NCBI RefSeq assembly: GCF_000317595.1
Contig: NZ_AEJC01000290.1
Coordinates: 1-44,333 of the forward strand
Source of the DNA: Streptomyces ipomoeae 91-03
GTDB taxonomy: Bacteria > Actinomycetota > Actinomycetes > Streptomycetales > Streptomycetaceae
Direction: 5' to 3'
Length of the DNA stretch: 44,333 nucleotides
This document shows positions 24,210 to 33,791 of this stretch, one piece after another (within the stretch, counting starts at the first letter, position 1; every line of letters starts with the position of its first letter). The position numbers were made by a program, and so were the translations under genes. The notes under the pieces are model-generated. The model was not told where the DNA came from and did not search any database. It was given only the letters and a program-made list of their open reading frames with translations.

Positions 24210-24553
24210 GGCCTGGTAAGAGGCCTTGCCATACGGGCTCAACCATCAATACCGTCATACATCCACCCGCATCGGTCCGTCGACACAGGCTCCAAGGGGA
24301 GGGCTCGAGGAGCTCGACGGTCCCGGCGCGGGGCGCGCGGTAGGGGGGTGCCGTGCTCGGTGACCGCAACTTTTGCCGAGTCGTGCCGCGCGACCGACTG
24401 CCGAGTCGCGACAGTCGGCCGGCTTTGCCGGCTCACCCGGCATGCACGGAGATCGATTTCGGCATGCCTTGAGTGAGAACCCCCCTTTCGAACCGGACCA
24501 AGAACCGAACCACCCAGGGGCGGGTGGTTCACCGGACGAGAGGGACCAGACTC
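24210..24553. promoter_or_regulatory. Intergenic region before the glycosyltransferases
   Basis: This 344-bp region has no supported gene. It holds a small inverted repeat AGGCCT/AGGCCT just after the acyltransferase stop, a GCCGGC-TTT-GCCGGC hairpin near 24419-24433, and two CGGCATGC words about 24 bp apart upstream of the next gene. It probably carries the promoter for the glycosyltransferase-deacetylase-flippase run. Confidence 0.4.
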
Positions 24554-25387
24554 ATGAGCTCAGTTCTGCGCCCGGCGATATCCGATTCCGATACCGGGAG
24601 CGCCGAGCCGTCGCTGCCCGGCAAGTACCGCCCGATCTCCACCCATCTGGCCATAGCACCGCCGGTGAGCGTGGTGATCCCCGCCATGAACGAGGCGGAG
24701 AACCTGCCGTACGTCTTCAAGACCCTGCCGGGCTGGATCCACGAAGTGGTCCTCGTCGACGGCAACTCCACCGACGACACCGTCGAGGTGGCCCGCGAGC
24801 TGTGGCCGGACGTCAAGGTCGTACCGCAGCGGGGCAAGGGCAAGGGGGATGCCCTGATCACCGGGTTCGAGGCGGCGACCGGCGACATCATCGTGATGGT
24901 CGACGCGGACGGCTCGGCCGACGGCCACGAGATCGTGTCGTACGTCTCCGCCCTGGTCTCCGGGGCGGACTTCGCCAAGGGCTCCCGCTTCGCCAACGGC
25001 GGCGGCACCGACGACATGACCCTGATCCGCAAGCTCGGCAACTGGGCGCTGTGCACAGCGGTGAACCGCAAGTTCGGCGCCCGCTACACCGACCTGTGCT
25101 ACGGCTACAACGCGTTCTGGCGGCACTGCCTGGACAAGATCGACCTCGACTGCACCGGCTTCGAGGTGGAGACCCTGATGAACATCCGGGTCGTCAAGGC
25201 GGGCCTGAAGGTCCAGGAGATCCCGAGCCACGAGTATCTGCGCATCCACGGCGCCAGCAATCTGCGGGCCGTGCGGGACGGGCTCCGGGTGCTGAAGGTG
25301 ATCCTGAAGGAGCGTTCCAACCGGCGTGCGCTGCGCCGCCGTTCGCACTCCTCGATGCTCACCGCGGGCCGAGGAGAGGCGTCTTGA
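24554..25387 (+). CDS. GT2 glycosyltransferase (DPM1/ppGT-like)
   Basis: This 277-residue family 2 glycosyltransferase has a GT-A fold starting near residue 37 (PVSVVIPAMNEAENL), then LVDGNSTDDT and the metal-binding DADGS motif near 117. The pattern AKGSRFANGGGTDD with a conserved C-terminal YLRIHGASNL resembles polyprenyl-phosphate glycosyltransferases, suggesting it charges a lipid carrier. No C-terminal membrane spans are present. The ATG at 24554 follows GAGAGGGA. Its TGA overlaps the TTG start of the next gene. Confidence 0.87.
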   Translation: MSSVLRPAISDSDTGSAEPSLPGKYRPISTHLAIAPPVSVVIPAMNEAENLPYVFKTLPGWIHEVVLVDGNSTDDTVEVARELWPDVKVVPQRGKGKGDALITGFEAATGDIIVMVDADGSADGHEIVSYVSALVSGADFAKGSRFANGGGTDDMTLIRKLGNWALCTAVNRKFGARYTDLCYGYNAFWRHCLDKIDLDCTGFEVETLMNIRVVKAGLKVQEIPSHEYLRIHGASNLRAVRDGLRVLKVILKERSNRRALRRRSHSSMLTAGRGEAS

Positions 25388-26388
25388 ACGAGCCGACCGT
25401 GTCGGTCGTGATCTGTATGTACACCGAGGACCGCTGGGAGGACATCCTCGCGGCGGTCTCCTCGGTGCGCGCCCAGTCCCGGCCGGCCCTGGAGACACTG
25501 CTGGTGGTGGACCACAACCCAGGTCTGCTGGAGCGTCTGACCAGGGAGTACAAGGAGGTCGACGAGGTCCGGGTGCTCGCCAACGCGGGCCCGCGCGGGC
25601 TCTCGGCCGGCCGCAACACGGGCATCGCCGCCTCGTCCGGGGAGATCATCGCGTTCCTCGACGACGACGCCGTCGCCGAGCGGGACTGGCTCGGCCACTT
25701 CGTCGAGGGGTACGCCGATCCGCGGGTCATGGCCGTCGGCGGGCGTACGGTGCCCATCTGGGCGTCGGGCCGCCGTCCGGCCTGGTTCCCGGAGGAGTTC
25801 GACTGGGTGGTGGGCTGCGCCTACAAGGGCCTGCCCCGTGGCGTCGCCCGGGTGCGCAACGTCCTGGGCGGCAACGCCTCGTTCCGCCGCAGCGCGTTCG
25901 ACGTGGCCGGGGGCTTCGCGACCGGGATCGGCCGGGACGGGGACAAGCGCCCGCTGGGCTGCGAGGAGACGGAGCTGTGCATCCGGCTCTCCCGGGCCAG
26001 ACCGGACGCCGTCCTGCTGCTCGACGACCGAGCGGTGATCCACCACCGGGTGCCCGATGTGCGGATGCGCTTCGGGTACTTCCGCACGCGTACGTACGCC
26101 GAGGGCCTGTCGAAGGCGCTGGTGGCGCGGAGCGTCGGTGCCGGCAAGGGGCTGGAGTCGGAGCGCCGGTACACCACCCGGGTGCTGCCCGCCGGGGTGG
26201 CGCGCGGGCTGCGTGACGCGGTGCTCGGCCGCACGGGGGGTGCGGGGCGCGCGGGTGCGATCGTCGCGGGCGTGGCCGCGGCGGCCGGGGGGTACGTTGT
26301 CGGGAGCGTCCGGGCCCGCAGGGGCGACGTCACGTTCTCGGTGGGCGAGATCCCTGGTGGTACGGCCGGCGAGGGGGGCTCGTCATGA
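25384..26388 (+). CDS. GT2 glycosyltransferase (second)
   Basis: This 334-residue family 2 glycosyltransferase has a GT-A domain (PTVSVVICMYTEDRW at the start, GLSAGRNTGIAASSG, the acidic motif FLDDDA, and NVLGGNASFRR with the later GCEETELCIRL region holding the probable catalytic acid). It ends in a hydrophobic, Ala/Gly-rich tail near residue 290 that may associate with the membrane. The start is TTG at 25384, supported by GAGGAGAGG upstream and a TTGA overlap with the previous stop; no ATG or GTG fits this N-terminus. Its stop overlaps the deacetylase ATG as ATGA. Sugar specificity is unknown. Confidence 0.87.
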   Translation: MNEPTVSVVICMYTEDRWEDILAAVSSVRAQSRPALETLLVVDHNPGLLERLTREYKEVDEVRVLANAGPRGLSAGRNTGIAASSGEIIAFLDDDAVAERDWLGHFVEGYADPRVMAVGGRTVPIWASGRRPAWFPEEFDWVVGCAYKGLPRGVARVRNVLGGNASFRRSAFDVAGGFATGIGRDGDKRPLGCEETELCIRLSRARPDAVLLLDDRAVIHHRVPDVRMRFGYFRTRTYAEGLSKALVARSVGAGKGLESERRYTTRVLPAGVARGLRDAVLGRTGGAGRAGAIVAGVAAAAGGYVVGSVRARRGDVTFSVGEIPGGTAGEGGSS

Positions 26389-27194
26389 CGGAGACAACGG
26401 CTGGGGCAGCGGTACCGATCCTGATGTACCACGCGGTGTCCGTCGCACCGAACGACGCCACCCGGGAGCTGTCCGTGGCCCCGGAGGCCTTCGCCGAGCA
26501 GATGGCGCTGATCGGCGACCTGGGCTTCACCCCGGTCGGCACGGCGGATCTGGCGGCGAGTTGGCGTGTCGGTCGCCCGCTCCCCGACAGGCCGGTCCTG
26601 ATCACGTTCGACGACGGCTACGAGGGCGTGCACCGCCATGCCCTGCCCGTCCTCGCCAAGCACGGCTTCGCGTCGTCGCTGTTCGTCACCACGGGCTGGA
26701 TCAAGGGCCCGTACGACAACGGCCTGGGCCTCGACACCATGCTCGACTGGGACCAGGTGCGCGAACTCGCCGCGGGCGGCGTCGAGATCGGCGGCCACAG
26801 CCACACCCACCCGCAGCTCGACCAGCTCGACGACGACCGGCTCCGCTTCGAGCTGCGCCGCTGCCGGCAGATCGTCGGTGACGAACTGGGCACCCGGCCC
26901 GTCTCGTTCGCGTACCCGTACGGCTACTCCAGCCGCCGGGTGCGGGTCGCGGTGCGCGAGACGGGGTTCGCCCAGTCGCTCGCCGTCGGCAACGCGCTCG
27001 CCCGGCGCCGCCAGGGCCCGTACGCGCTGCGGCGGGTCACCGTGCGGCGGTCGACGGGGATCGCGGAGTTCGAGCGGCTGATCGAGGGCCGTGCGATCGG
27101 CCGCACCTTCGCCCGGGACCGTGCCTTCACCAAGGGGTACGCCATGGTCCGAAGAGCTCGACAGGTCCGGAAGGCCATCCGTTCCCGTGTCTGA
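26385..27194 (+). CDS. Polysaccharide deacetylase (NodB homology, CE4)
   Basis: This 269-residue enzyme has the NodB fold. Motif 1 is TFDDGY with D76 and D77, and motif 2 is HSHTHP with metal ligands H138 and H142. A conserved PILMYHAV opens the domain. It should remove N-acetyl groups from a hexosamine polymer. No signal peptide or membrane span is evident, so it may act on a lipid-linked intermediate at the inner membrane face. The 4-nt overlap upstream and the 8-nt overlap with the flippase downstream place it in one translational unit. Confidence 0.88.
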   Translation: MTETTAGAAVPILMYHAVSVAPNDATRELSVAPEAFAEQMALIGDLGFTPVGTADLAASWRVGRPLPDRPVLITFDDGYEGVHRHALPVLAKHGFASSLFVTTGWIKGPYDNGLGLDTMLDWDQVRELAAGGVEIGGHSHTHPQLDQLDDDRLRFELRRCRQIVGDELGTRPVSFAYPYGYSSRRVRVAVRETGFAQSLAVGNALARRRQGPYALRRVTVRRSTGIAEFERLIEGRAIGRTFARDRAFTKGYAMVRRARQVRKAIRSRV

Positions 27195-30100
27195 CACGAC
27201 GACCACCACGGCCGAGCAGGCCGGGACCACGACGACCGAGACCACCGAGCGGCGGTCCGGCTCCGGCCGACGGCTGCGGCTGCCGGGGCTGGGCAAGGGG
27301 GCGGGGGGCGACCAGCTGTTCCGCAACGCCTATGCCCTGATGCTGAACACCGGGATCTCGGCCGTGCTGGGCCTCGGCTTCTGGCTGGCCGCCGCCCGCT
27401 ACTACACCGAGGCCGCGGTCGGTCAGGGCTCCGCGGCGATCGCCGCGATGAAGCTCCTGGCGGGGCTCACCGCGCTGACGCTGACGGGTGCCCTGGCCCG
27501 GTTCATCCCCGTCGCGGGACGCGGCACGGGACGGCTGGTCTTCCGTACGTACGCGGCCAGTTCGGTGGTCGTGGCGCTGGCGGCGGGCGTGTTCCTGCTG
27601 ACGCTGGGCCTGTGGGGTTCGTCGTACCGCTTCCTGCACGACCCGGTGAACGCCGTGTTCTTCGTGCTCGCGGTGGTCGCCTGGTCGGTGCTGACGCTTC
27701 AGGACGGGGTGCTCACCGGGCTGCGCAGCGCGGTGTGGGTGCCGGTCGGCAACACCGTGTTCTCGGCGGTGAAGCTGGTGCTGCTGGTGCTGTTCGCCGC
27801 GGCGATCCCCACCATGGGTGTGTTCGTGTCCTGGGTCGCGGCGATCGCCATGTCGGTGCTGCCGCTGGGCTGGCTGGTGTTCCGGCGCCTGATCCCGAAG
27901 CATGTGAAGGCCACCGAGGACCACACGCGTCCACCGTCGCTGAGGGAGATCGGCCGCTTCCTCGCGGGCGACTACACCGGCTCGCTGTTCTCGCTGGCCG
28001 TGGTCTACCTCGTCCCGGTGATCGTCGCCGCGCAGGTCGGCTCCGCCGACAACGCGTACTTCTACATCACCACCACCATCGGCGGCACGGTCAACCTGCT
28101 CGCCATCAACATGGGCGCCTCGCTGACCGTCGAGGGCGCGCACGACCCGGCACGCCTCGCCCTCAACACCCGGGCCGCGCTGAAGCGGATGGCGCGGATC
28201 ATGCTGCCGGTGTGCGCGGTGCTGTTCTTCGGGGCGCCCTGGATCCTGGCCGTCTTCGGGCAGGGTTACGCGGACGCGGCGACCGTGCTGCTGCGCTGGT
28301 TCGCCGTGGGTGCCGTGCTCCGGGTCGTGATGGAGACGTACTTCGCGGTCCTGCGCGCCCAGAGCCGCACCGCCGGACTCGCCTGGCTGCAGGGCCTGCT
28401 CTGCGTCCTGGTGCTCGGCCTGACAGTGCTGCTGCTCCCCCGTATGGGCCTGACCGGCGCGGGCGTCGCCGAGGTCACCAGCCTCGCGGTGATCGTGCTC
28501 ATCGCCGCGCCCCGGCTCTACGGAATCGTCCGCGCCGCGCCGCCCGCCGAGATCCCGGCGGACGCGGCGCCGGACGGCGACCTCGCCGACCTGGGCCGGG
28601 TGGCCTCCGCCGCGAGGAAGCAGAGCGGCGCCCGGGCCCGCCGCCTCGACTCCGACACCCTCGCCCTCGGCATCCACGCCGACCTCGACCACCTGGAACG
28701 CCGCCCCGACGTACGCCCCGGCCCCGGCACCCCGCCCACCGGAACCCCGGCCGTCCGCAAGGACCACCGCCCGGCCTGGGCCCAGGACCGCCCGACCCAT
28801 CCCCTCGGGAAGCCACCCGCGCTGGGCCTGCCGGTAGAAGTGGGGGTCCCCCCGGCCATGGGGGTCCCCCCGCTCGAGCGGAGCCGAGAGTGGGGGAAAA
28901 GCCGGGAGTGGGGGAGCGAGCCCGGCTCGGAGGCCTCGCCGGGCCCCGCCGAGACACCCTCGGCCCCCCTGCGTGAGCGACTGCCGCACCCCACCATCAC
29001 CAGGGTGGTCCTCGGCTTCCTTCTGCTCTCCGCGCTGCTGCTGTACTGGGTGCCGGCCCTCGCGCTGGACGACTCCGACCTGGACCGGATGGGCGGGCTC
29101 GGGCTGATCTCGGTGCTGCCCACGCCGACGCTGGCCGGGGCGGCGCTGCTGGCCACGGTCTTCGCGTCGCTGCTGTGGCCGGCCCGCGAGCACAAGGGCC
29201 TGCTGCTCATCACCCTCCTGGCGACGGTCGTGTCCCTGCACGCGCTGCCGGCCGTGATCGAGACCGAGCCCCGCTTCCCCACCGCCTGGCAGCACCTGGG
29301 CTTCATCGACTACATCGACCGCACCGGCTCGGCCGTACCCGACCTGGACGCCCGCTGGAGCTGGCCGGGCTTCTTCGCCGCGGCGGCGTTCGTCGCGAAG
29401 GCCTGCGGGGTCAGCGACTTCACGGAGATCATCCGCTGGTGGCCGACGGCCGTCCAACTCCTCTATCTGGCCCCGCTGTTCCTCCTCACCCGCCATATGC
29501 GGGCGGGCTGGCGCGCCAAGTGGACCGGCGTCTGGATCTTCGTGCTGAGCGGCTGGGTGGGCCAGGACTACTTCTCCCCCCAGGGCTTCACCTATCTCCT
29601 CTATCTGGCCTTCGTGGCGATCCTGCTGGTCTGGTTCCGCGCGCCGCGCATGCTGTGGGGCGCGGTCCGCCCGGGCGAGGCCGAGGTGGAACCCACGGAC
29701 CGCCGGCAGCGCGCGGTCCTCCTGGCCGTCCTGATCGCGCTGTACGCGGCGACCGTCCCGGCCCACCAGCTCACCCCGTTCGTGATGCTGGGCGTCCTCG
29801 GGGTCCTCGTCCTGATCGGCCGCTCCGAACTGCGCGGCCTGCCCATCCTGTTCGCCGTCATGGTCGCCGTCTGGGTGGGCTTCCTCGCCGAACCGTACTG
29901 GTCCGGCCACTTCGACGAACTCTTCGGCGGGGTCGGCGGCGTCGGCGGAAACGTCACGTCCTCGGTCTCCGGCCGTATCGGCGAGGGCAGCTCGACCCAC
30001 AAACTCGTGCTGTACGCGCGCGTGGCCCTCGCCGGCACCGTCATGCTCCTGGCCTGCTACGGCTTCTGGCGCCGCCGCAGGAACAAGTACCGCGAACGCT

Positions 30101-31002
30101 CCCTGCTCGTCCTGACGTTCGTTCCGTTCCTGGGCTTCGGCATGCAGTCGTACGGCGGTGAGATGGCCCTGCGCGTCTTCATGTTCGCCCTCCCGGGCGC
30201 GGCCCTGCTCGCCGGGCTCGCCCTCTTCCCGCGCACCGGTGCCACCGCCGAGGAACGCGACAAGGACCGGAGGAGCCTCGCCCCGCTGGCCGCGCTCATG
30301 GCCGGCCTCGTCCTCATCGGCGGCTTCCTCGTCGCCCGCTGGGGCAATGAACCCTTCGAGCGCGTCCGCACGGGCGAGGTCGCCGCCATGGAGTACGTCT
30401 ACGCCCACGACGACCCGACCGTACGGCTCCTCTGGCTCAGCGACGACCCGGTGAACAACGTGACCCCGGCGATGCCGTGGGGCGCCCGGGACATGGAGAA
30501 GGTGCAGTACGTTCCCACACTGGCGCCGAGCGATCCGGTCCTGGTGTCGGGCCTGGTCAAGTCCCTGAAGGACGCGGGCGCCAACTCGTACCTGATGATC
30601 AACCGAAGCCAGGTCGTCTCCCTCCGGCTGAACTCCGGCTACTCGAAGACCTGGGAGTCCCGTCTCGTCCAGAACCTCGACAAACGCGGGGAACTGAAGC
30701 GGGCCTTCACCAACAAGGACGTCACCATCTACGAGATGCGCGGCCGGACCGGCACGCCGCCCAAGGCCGACCCGGGCCCGATCGGCCCCCAGGTGACCTG
30801 GACCCCGTGGTCGGTGGTGGGCGGTCTGGCGGCGATCGCGCTGATCGTGCTGCTGACGACGCGGGAGGTCGTACGGGTGGCGGCCCGCCCGAGCGTCCGC
30901 CAACTCCGCCGGCTCCAGAGCAGCTTCTGGTTCAGCCTGCCGCTATTGGCCCTGTTGCTGGCGTCGCTGGTGCAGAGGTTCTTGACGATGGGCTCGCCGT
31001 AG
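27187..31002 (+). CDS. Flippase fused to a second multi-spanning (GT-C/polymerase-like) domain
   Basis: This 1271-residue membrane protein has a cytosolic Thr-rich head, then a Wzx/MATE-like lipid-linked oligosaccharide flippase (about residues 38-480, roughly 12-14 spans). A charged linker follows (about 490-600), then a second membrane domain of about ten spans (600-1050; WVGQDYFSPQGFTYLLYLAF), an external domain (about 1055-1190) and two final spans. The second half resembles GT-C glycosyltransferases or O-antigen polymerases, so flipping and polymerising may be combined; this is inference. The linker contains an in-frame dispersed repeat (28860-28898). GTG 27187 overlaps the deacetylase end by 8 nt; ATG 27091 would overlap it by about 100 nt and is unlikely. 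Confidence 0.85.
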   Translation: MSDTTTTTAEQAGTTTTETTERRSGSGRRLRLPGLGKGAGGDQLFRNAYALMLNTGISAVLGLGFWLAAARYYTEAAVGQGSAAIAAMKLLAGLTALTLTGALARFIPVAGRGTGRLVFRTYAASSVVVALAAGVFLLTLGLWGSSYRFLHDPVNAVFFVLAVVAWSVLTLQDGVLTGLRSAVWVPVGNTVFSAVKLVLLVLFAAAIPTMGVFVSWVAAIAMSVLPLGWLVFRRLIPKHVKATEDHTRPPSLREIGRFLAGDYTGSLFSLAVVYLVPVIVAAQVGSADNAYFYITTTIGGTVNLLAINMGASLTVEGAHDPARLALNTRAALKRMARIMLPVCAVLFFGAPWILAVFGQGYADAATVLLRWFAVGAVLRVVMETYFAVLRAQSRTAGLAWLQGLLCVLVLGLTVLLLPRMGLTGAGVAEVTSLAVIVLIAAPRLYGIVRAAPPAEIPADAAPDGDLADLGRVASAARKQSGARARRLDSDTLALGIHADLDHLERRPDVRPGPGTPPTGTPAVRKDHRPAWAQDRPTHPLGKPPALGLPVEVGVPPAMGVPPLERSREWGKSREWGSEPGSEASPGPAETPSAPLRERLPHPTITRVVLGFLLLSALLLYWVPALALDDSDLDRMGGLGLISVLPTPTLAGAALLATVFASLLWPAREHKGLLLITLLATVVSLHALPAVIETEPRFPTAWQHLGFIDYIDRTGSAVPDLDARWSWPGFFAAAAFVAKACGVSDFTEIIRWWPTAVQLLYLAPLFLLTRHMRAGWRAKWTGVWIFVLSGWVGQDYFSPQGFTYLLYLAFVAILLVWFRAPRMLWGAVRPGEAEVEPTDRRQRAVLLAVLIALYAATVPAHQLTPFVMLGVLGVLVLIGRSELRGLPILFAVMVAVWVGFLAEPYWSGHFDELFGGVGGVGGNVTSSVSGRIGEGSSTHKLVLYARVALAGTVMLLACYGFWRRRRNKYRERSLLVLTFVPFLGFGMQSYGGEMALRVFMFALPGAALLAGLALFPRTGATAEERDKDRRSLAPLAALMAGLVLIGGFLVARWGNEPFERVRTGEVAAMEYVYAHDDPTVRLLWLSDDPVNNVTPAMPWGARDMEKVQYVPTLAPSDPVLVSGLVKSLKDAGANSYLMINRSQVVSLRLNSGYSKTWESRLVQNLDKRGELKRAFTNKDVTIYEMRGRTGTPPKADPGPIGPQVTWTPWSVVGGLAAIALIVLLTTREVVRVAARPSVRQLRRLQSSFWFSLPLLALLLASLVQRFLTMGSP
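28860..28898. repeat. Dispersed GC-rich repeat, in-frame coding copy
   Basis: This is the second copy of the element at 8265-8303, again running GGGGGT ... CGCTCGAGCG ... AGCCGAGAGTGGGGGA. It lies in the linker of the flippase fusion and is translated as part of GVPPLERSREWGK. Flanking partial copies (GGGGGTCCCCCC at 28842-28853 and GGGAGTGGGGGA near 28904-28915) suggest local duplication. The reading frame is intact across it. Confidence 0.75.
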
Positions 31003-31003
31003 C

Positions 31004-31017
31004 GCCCCTGAAGGGGC
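31004..31017. terminator. Terminator between convergent flippase and glycosidase genes
   Basis: GCCCC-TGAA-GGGGC, 2 nt after the flippase stop and about 20 bp beyond the glycosidase stop, can serve both strands. The flanking GGGCTGTGA resembles the sequence after the hairpin at 8215. Confidence 0.65.
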
Positions 31018-31037
31018 ACGGGCTGTGAACGCGGCAC

Positions 31038-32453
31038 TCACCTCTTGAGCCACTTGACCTCATAGGCACCCATATCGAACTTCTGACCGTCGATCTGCGC
31101 GCTGATCCTGCGGTCGAGGGTGTTCACAACGAGCACGGCCCTGTCATCGGCGAGCACCCGTACATTGGGCTTGTCGTCATCGGCGACGGACACCGTCTCG
31201 TACGCGGTCCCCGGCGGAAACTCCTTGCTGAACCGGGACAACAAGCCGTACATGGGCAGCGCCCGGCCGCCGTCGCCGGTGTCCGTCGGAGTCCACAGAC
31301 ATCCGGGGCACTCCCCGCTCCTCTCCTCCGGATTCCAGTAGAACCCGGAGGTGGCCCCGCCCTTGGCCATGGCGATCAGCCCGGACGCCTGGACGGCGAC
31401 CCGCCGGTCCTCGGACCAGCCGTGACGGTCGTCGTTCGCGTCGGCCGGCTCGACGTAGTACTCGGCCCACCACAGCGGCAGACCAGCGGAGCGATCCCGC
31501 ACCCAACGACTGACCGCCGTGAACTTGTCGGTGGCCGCGAACTCGTCCGGCAGCAGATCGTCGTCGTTGGTGTAACTGGAGCCGTCGACGACGACGAAGT
31601 CCGCGCCGGCCTTGTTCTTGTTCCAGTAGTCGAAGGCGTCGAGGACCCGCTGGTCCATGGCACCCCAGGAGCCCTTCAGGGTCGTGGAGGCGTCCTGCTT
31701 CTGCCGTGGGTCGAGGCTGTCCATGACGAGGTACGGCCCGCCGACCATGATGTCCTCGTCGACCTTCTTCAGGGCCTTGTAGACGAGGTTGTACAGCTCG
31801 GTGTAGCCCTCGTAGTCCCAGCGGGCCTCGCTGTCGTTCCAGAAGCCCTTGAACTCGTTCCAGACGATGAAGTGCCGTACGTCGGGGTAGCGCTTGGCGA
31901 CGGTCGCGGCGAGGGCGGCGTAGTCCTCGAAGTGCTCGGGCTCGGGGGCGGTCTCCAGGGCGGCCTGGCTCCAGTCGGTCCTGTCGGCGCCGGAGCCGCC
32001 GCCCTTCATCCAGTCGGGGGCACAGCACAGGGTGACCACGGGGGTGCCGCCGGTGGCGCGGACGAAGTCGATGCGCCGGTCCATCTCCTCGAAGTCGTAA
32101 CGCCCCTTGACGGGTTCGGGGTTGCCGGCGCCCCAGCCCATGATGTGCTGGATCTGCGGCAGCGGCTGCTCCCGGAGCCGTTCCTCGACGCGCCCGATGG
32201 CGTCCGCGCTGCCCTCGTCGGCGCTGTACTGGGTGTGGGTGAAGCCCCAGCCGACACTCGGGCCGGTGTCCTCGGACGGCGTAGCGGGCGTGCCGTGCAC
32301 CTTGTCGCCGTCGCGGGTGGTGCCGACGGTGCTGCCGTCCCCCGGAAGCGTGCTGATCAGGGTCACGATCAGGGCCAGTACGGCCGCCCCCACGCCGAAC
32401 AGCGCGGTGAGTCGCCACCGCCGTTCCCCCGAATTCCACCCATGGCGTGCCAT
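31038..32453 (-). CDS. Membrane-anchored glycoside hydrolase, clan GH-A (GH39-like)
   Basis: This 471-residue protein has one N-terminal membrane anchor (about residues 16-36) and an external TIM-barrel-like glycosidase domain. The probable acid/base E200 lies in HFIVWNEFKGFW, and the probable nucleophile E331 in LPLWWAEYYVEP. This strand-4/strand-7 arrangement is typical of clan GH-A, closest to GH39. I chose ATG 32453, directly before a basic stretch and the anchor; the longer ORF has no support and no clear Shine-Dalgarno exists. It converges on the glycan synthesis genes and may trim or release their product. Confidence 0.78.
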   Translation of the reverse strand: MARHGWNSGERRWRLTALFGVGAAVLALIVTLISTLPGDGSTVGTTRDGDKVHGTPATPSEDTGPSVGWGFTHTQYSADEGSADAIGRVEERLREQPLPQIQHIMGWGAGNPEPVKGRYDFEEMDRRIDFVRATGGTPVVTLCCAPDWMKGGGSGADRTDWSQAALETAPEPEHFEDYAALAATVAKRYPDVRHFIVWNEFKGFWNDSEARWDYEGYTELYNLVYKALKKVDEDIMVGGPYLVMDSLDPRQKQDASTTLKGSWGAMDQRVLDAFDYWNKNKAGADFVVVDGSSYTNDDDLLPDEFAATDKFTAVSRWVRDRSAGLPLWWAEYYVEPADANDDRHGWSEDRRVAVQASGLIAMAKGGATSGFYWNPEERSGECPGCLWTPTDTGDGGRALPMYGLLSRFSKEFPPGTAYETVSVADDDKPNVRVLADDRAVLVVNTLDRRISAQIDGQKFDMGAYEVKWLKR

Positions 32454-32614
32454 CAAGGGCAACAGTAACCGCGTGGGGTGGCGGTGGGGGAGCTTCCGCG
32501 AGGAACTCCTGAGCGATCGGATCGATGCCGGCGGGGAGTGGGGACGCGGCCGACACAACCGGCACACTACGGAAAGCGGATGACGGGGCGCCCTCGGTGA
32601 CGGATCATGGCGAC

Positions 32615-33690
<1,076 letters not shown>

Positions 33691-33709
<19 letters not shown>

Positions 33710-33770
33710 CGGCGGGGCTGTACCTGTAGTGGCGGAGCTGTCGCCGTAGCCGCGGGGCTGTCGCCGTGGC
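33691..33770 (+). repeat. Four 20-bp tandem repeats across a stop codon
   Basis: The units start GCGGGGCTGT (one with an A) and alternate the tails ACCTGTAG and CGCCGTAG/CGCCGTGG, at 33691-33710, 33711-33730, 33731-33750 and 33751-33770. The first unit encodes the last residues and stop of the AAA ATPase; the rest are 3' untranslated. They fill most of the gap before the DUF72 gene. Confidence 0.85.
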
Positions 33771-33791
33771 GCCGTAGTGCTTTCATGAGGT

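Noticed and set aside
24373..25383. N-terminal extension of the second GT2 gene
   Set aside because: This part of the open frame overlaps the first GT2 gene in another frame; the overlapping TTG at 25384 with a good ribosome-binding site is the credible start.
27127..30903. Minus-strand ORF of 1258 codons opposite the flippase fusion
   Set aside because: Despite its length, the composition (His, Gln, Arg, Glu repeats) is that of an antisense frame; the plus strand encodes regular membrane spans.
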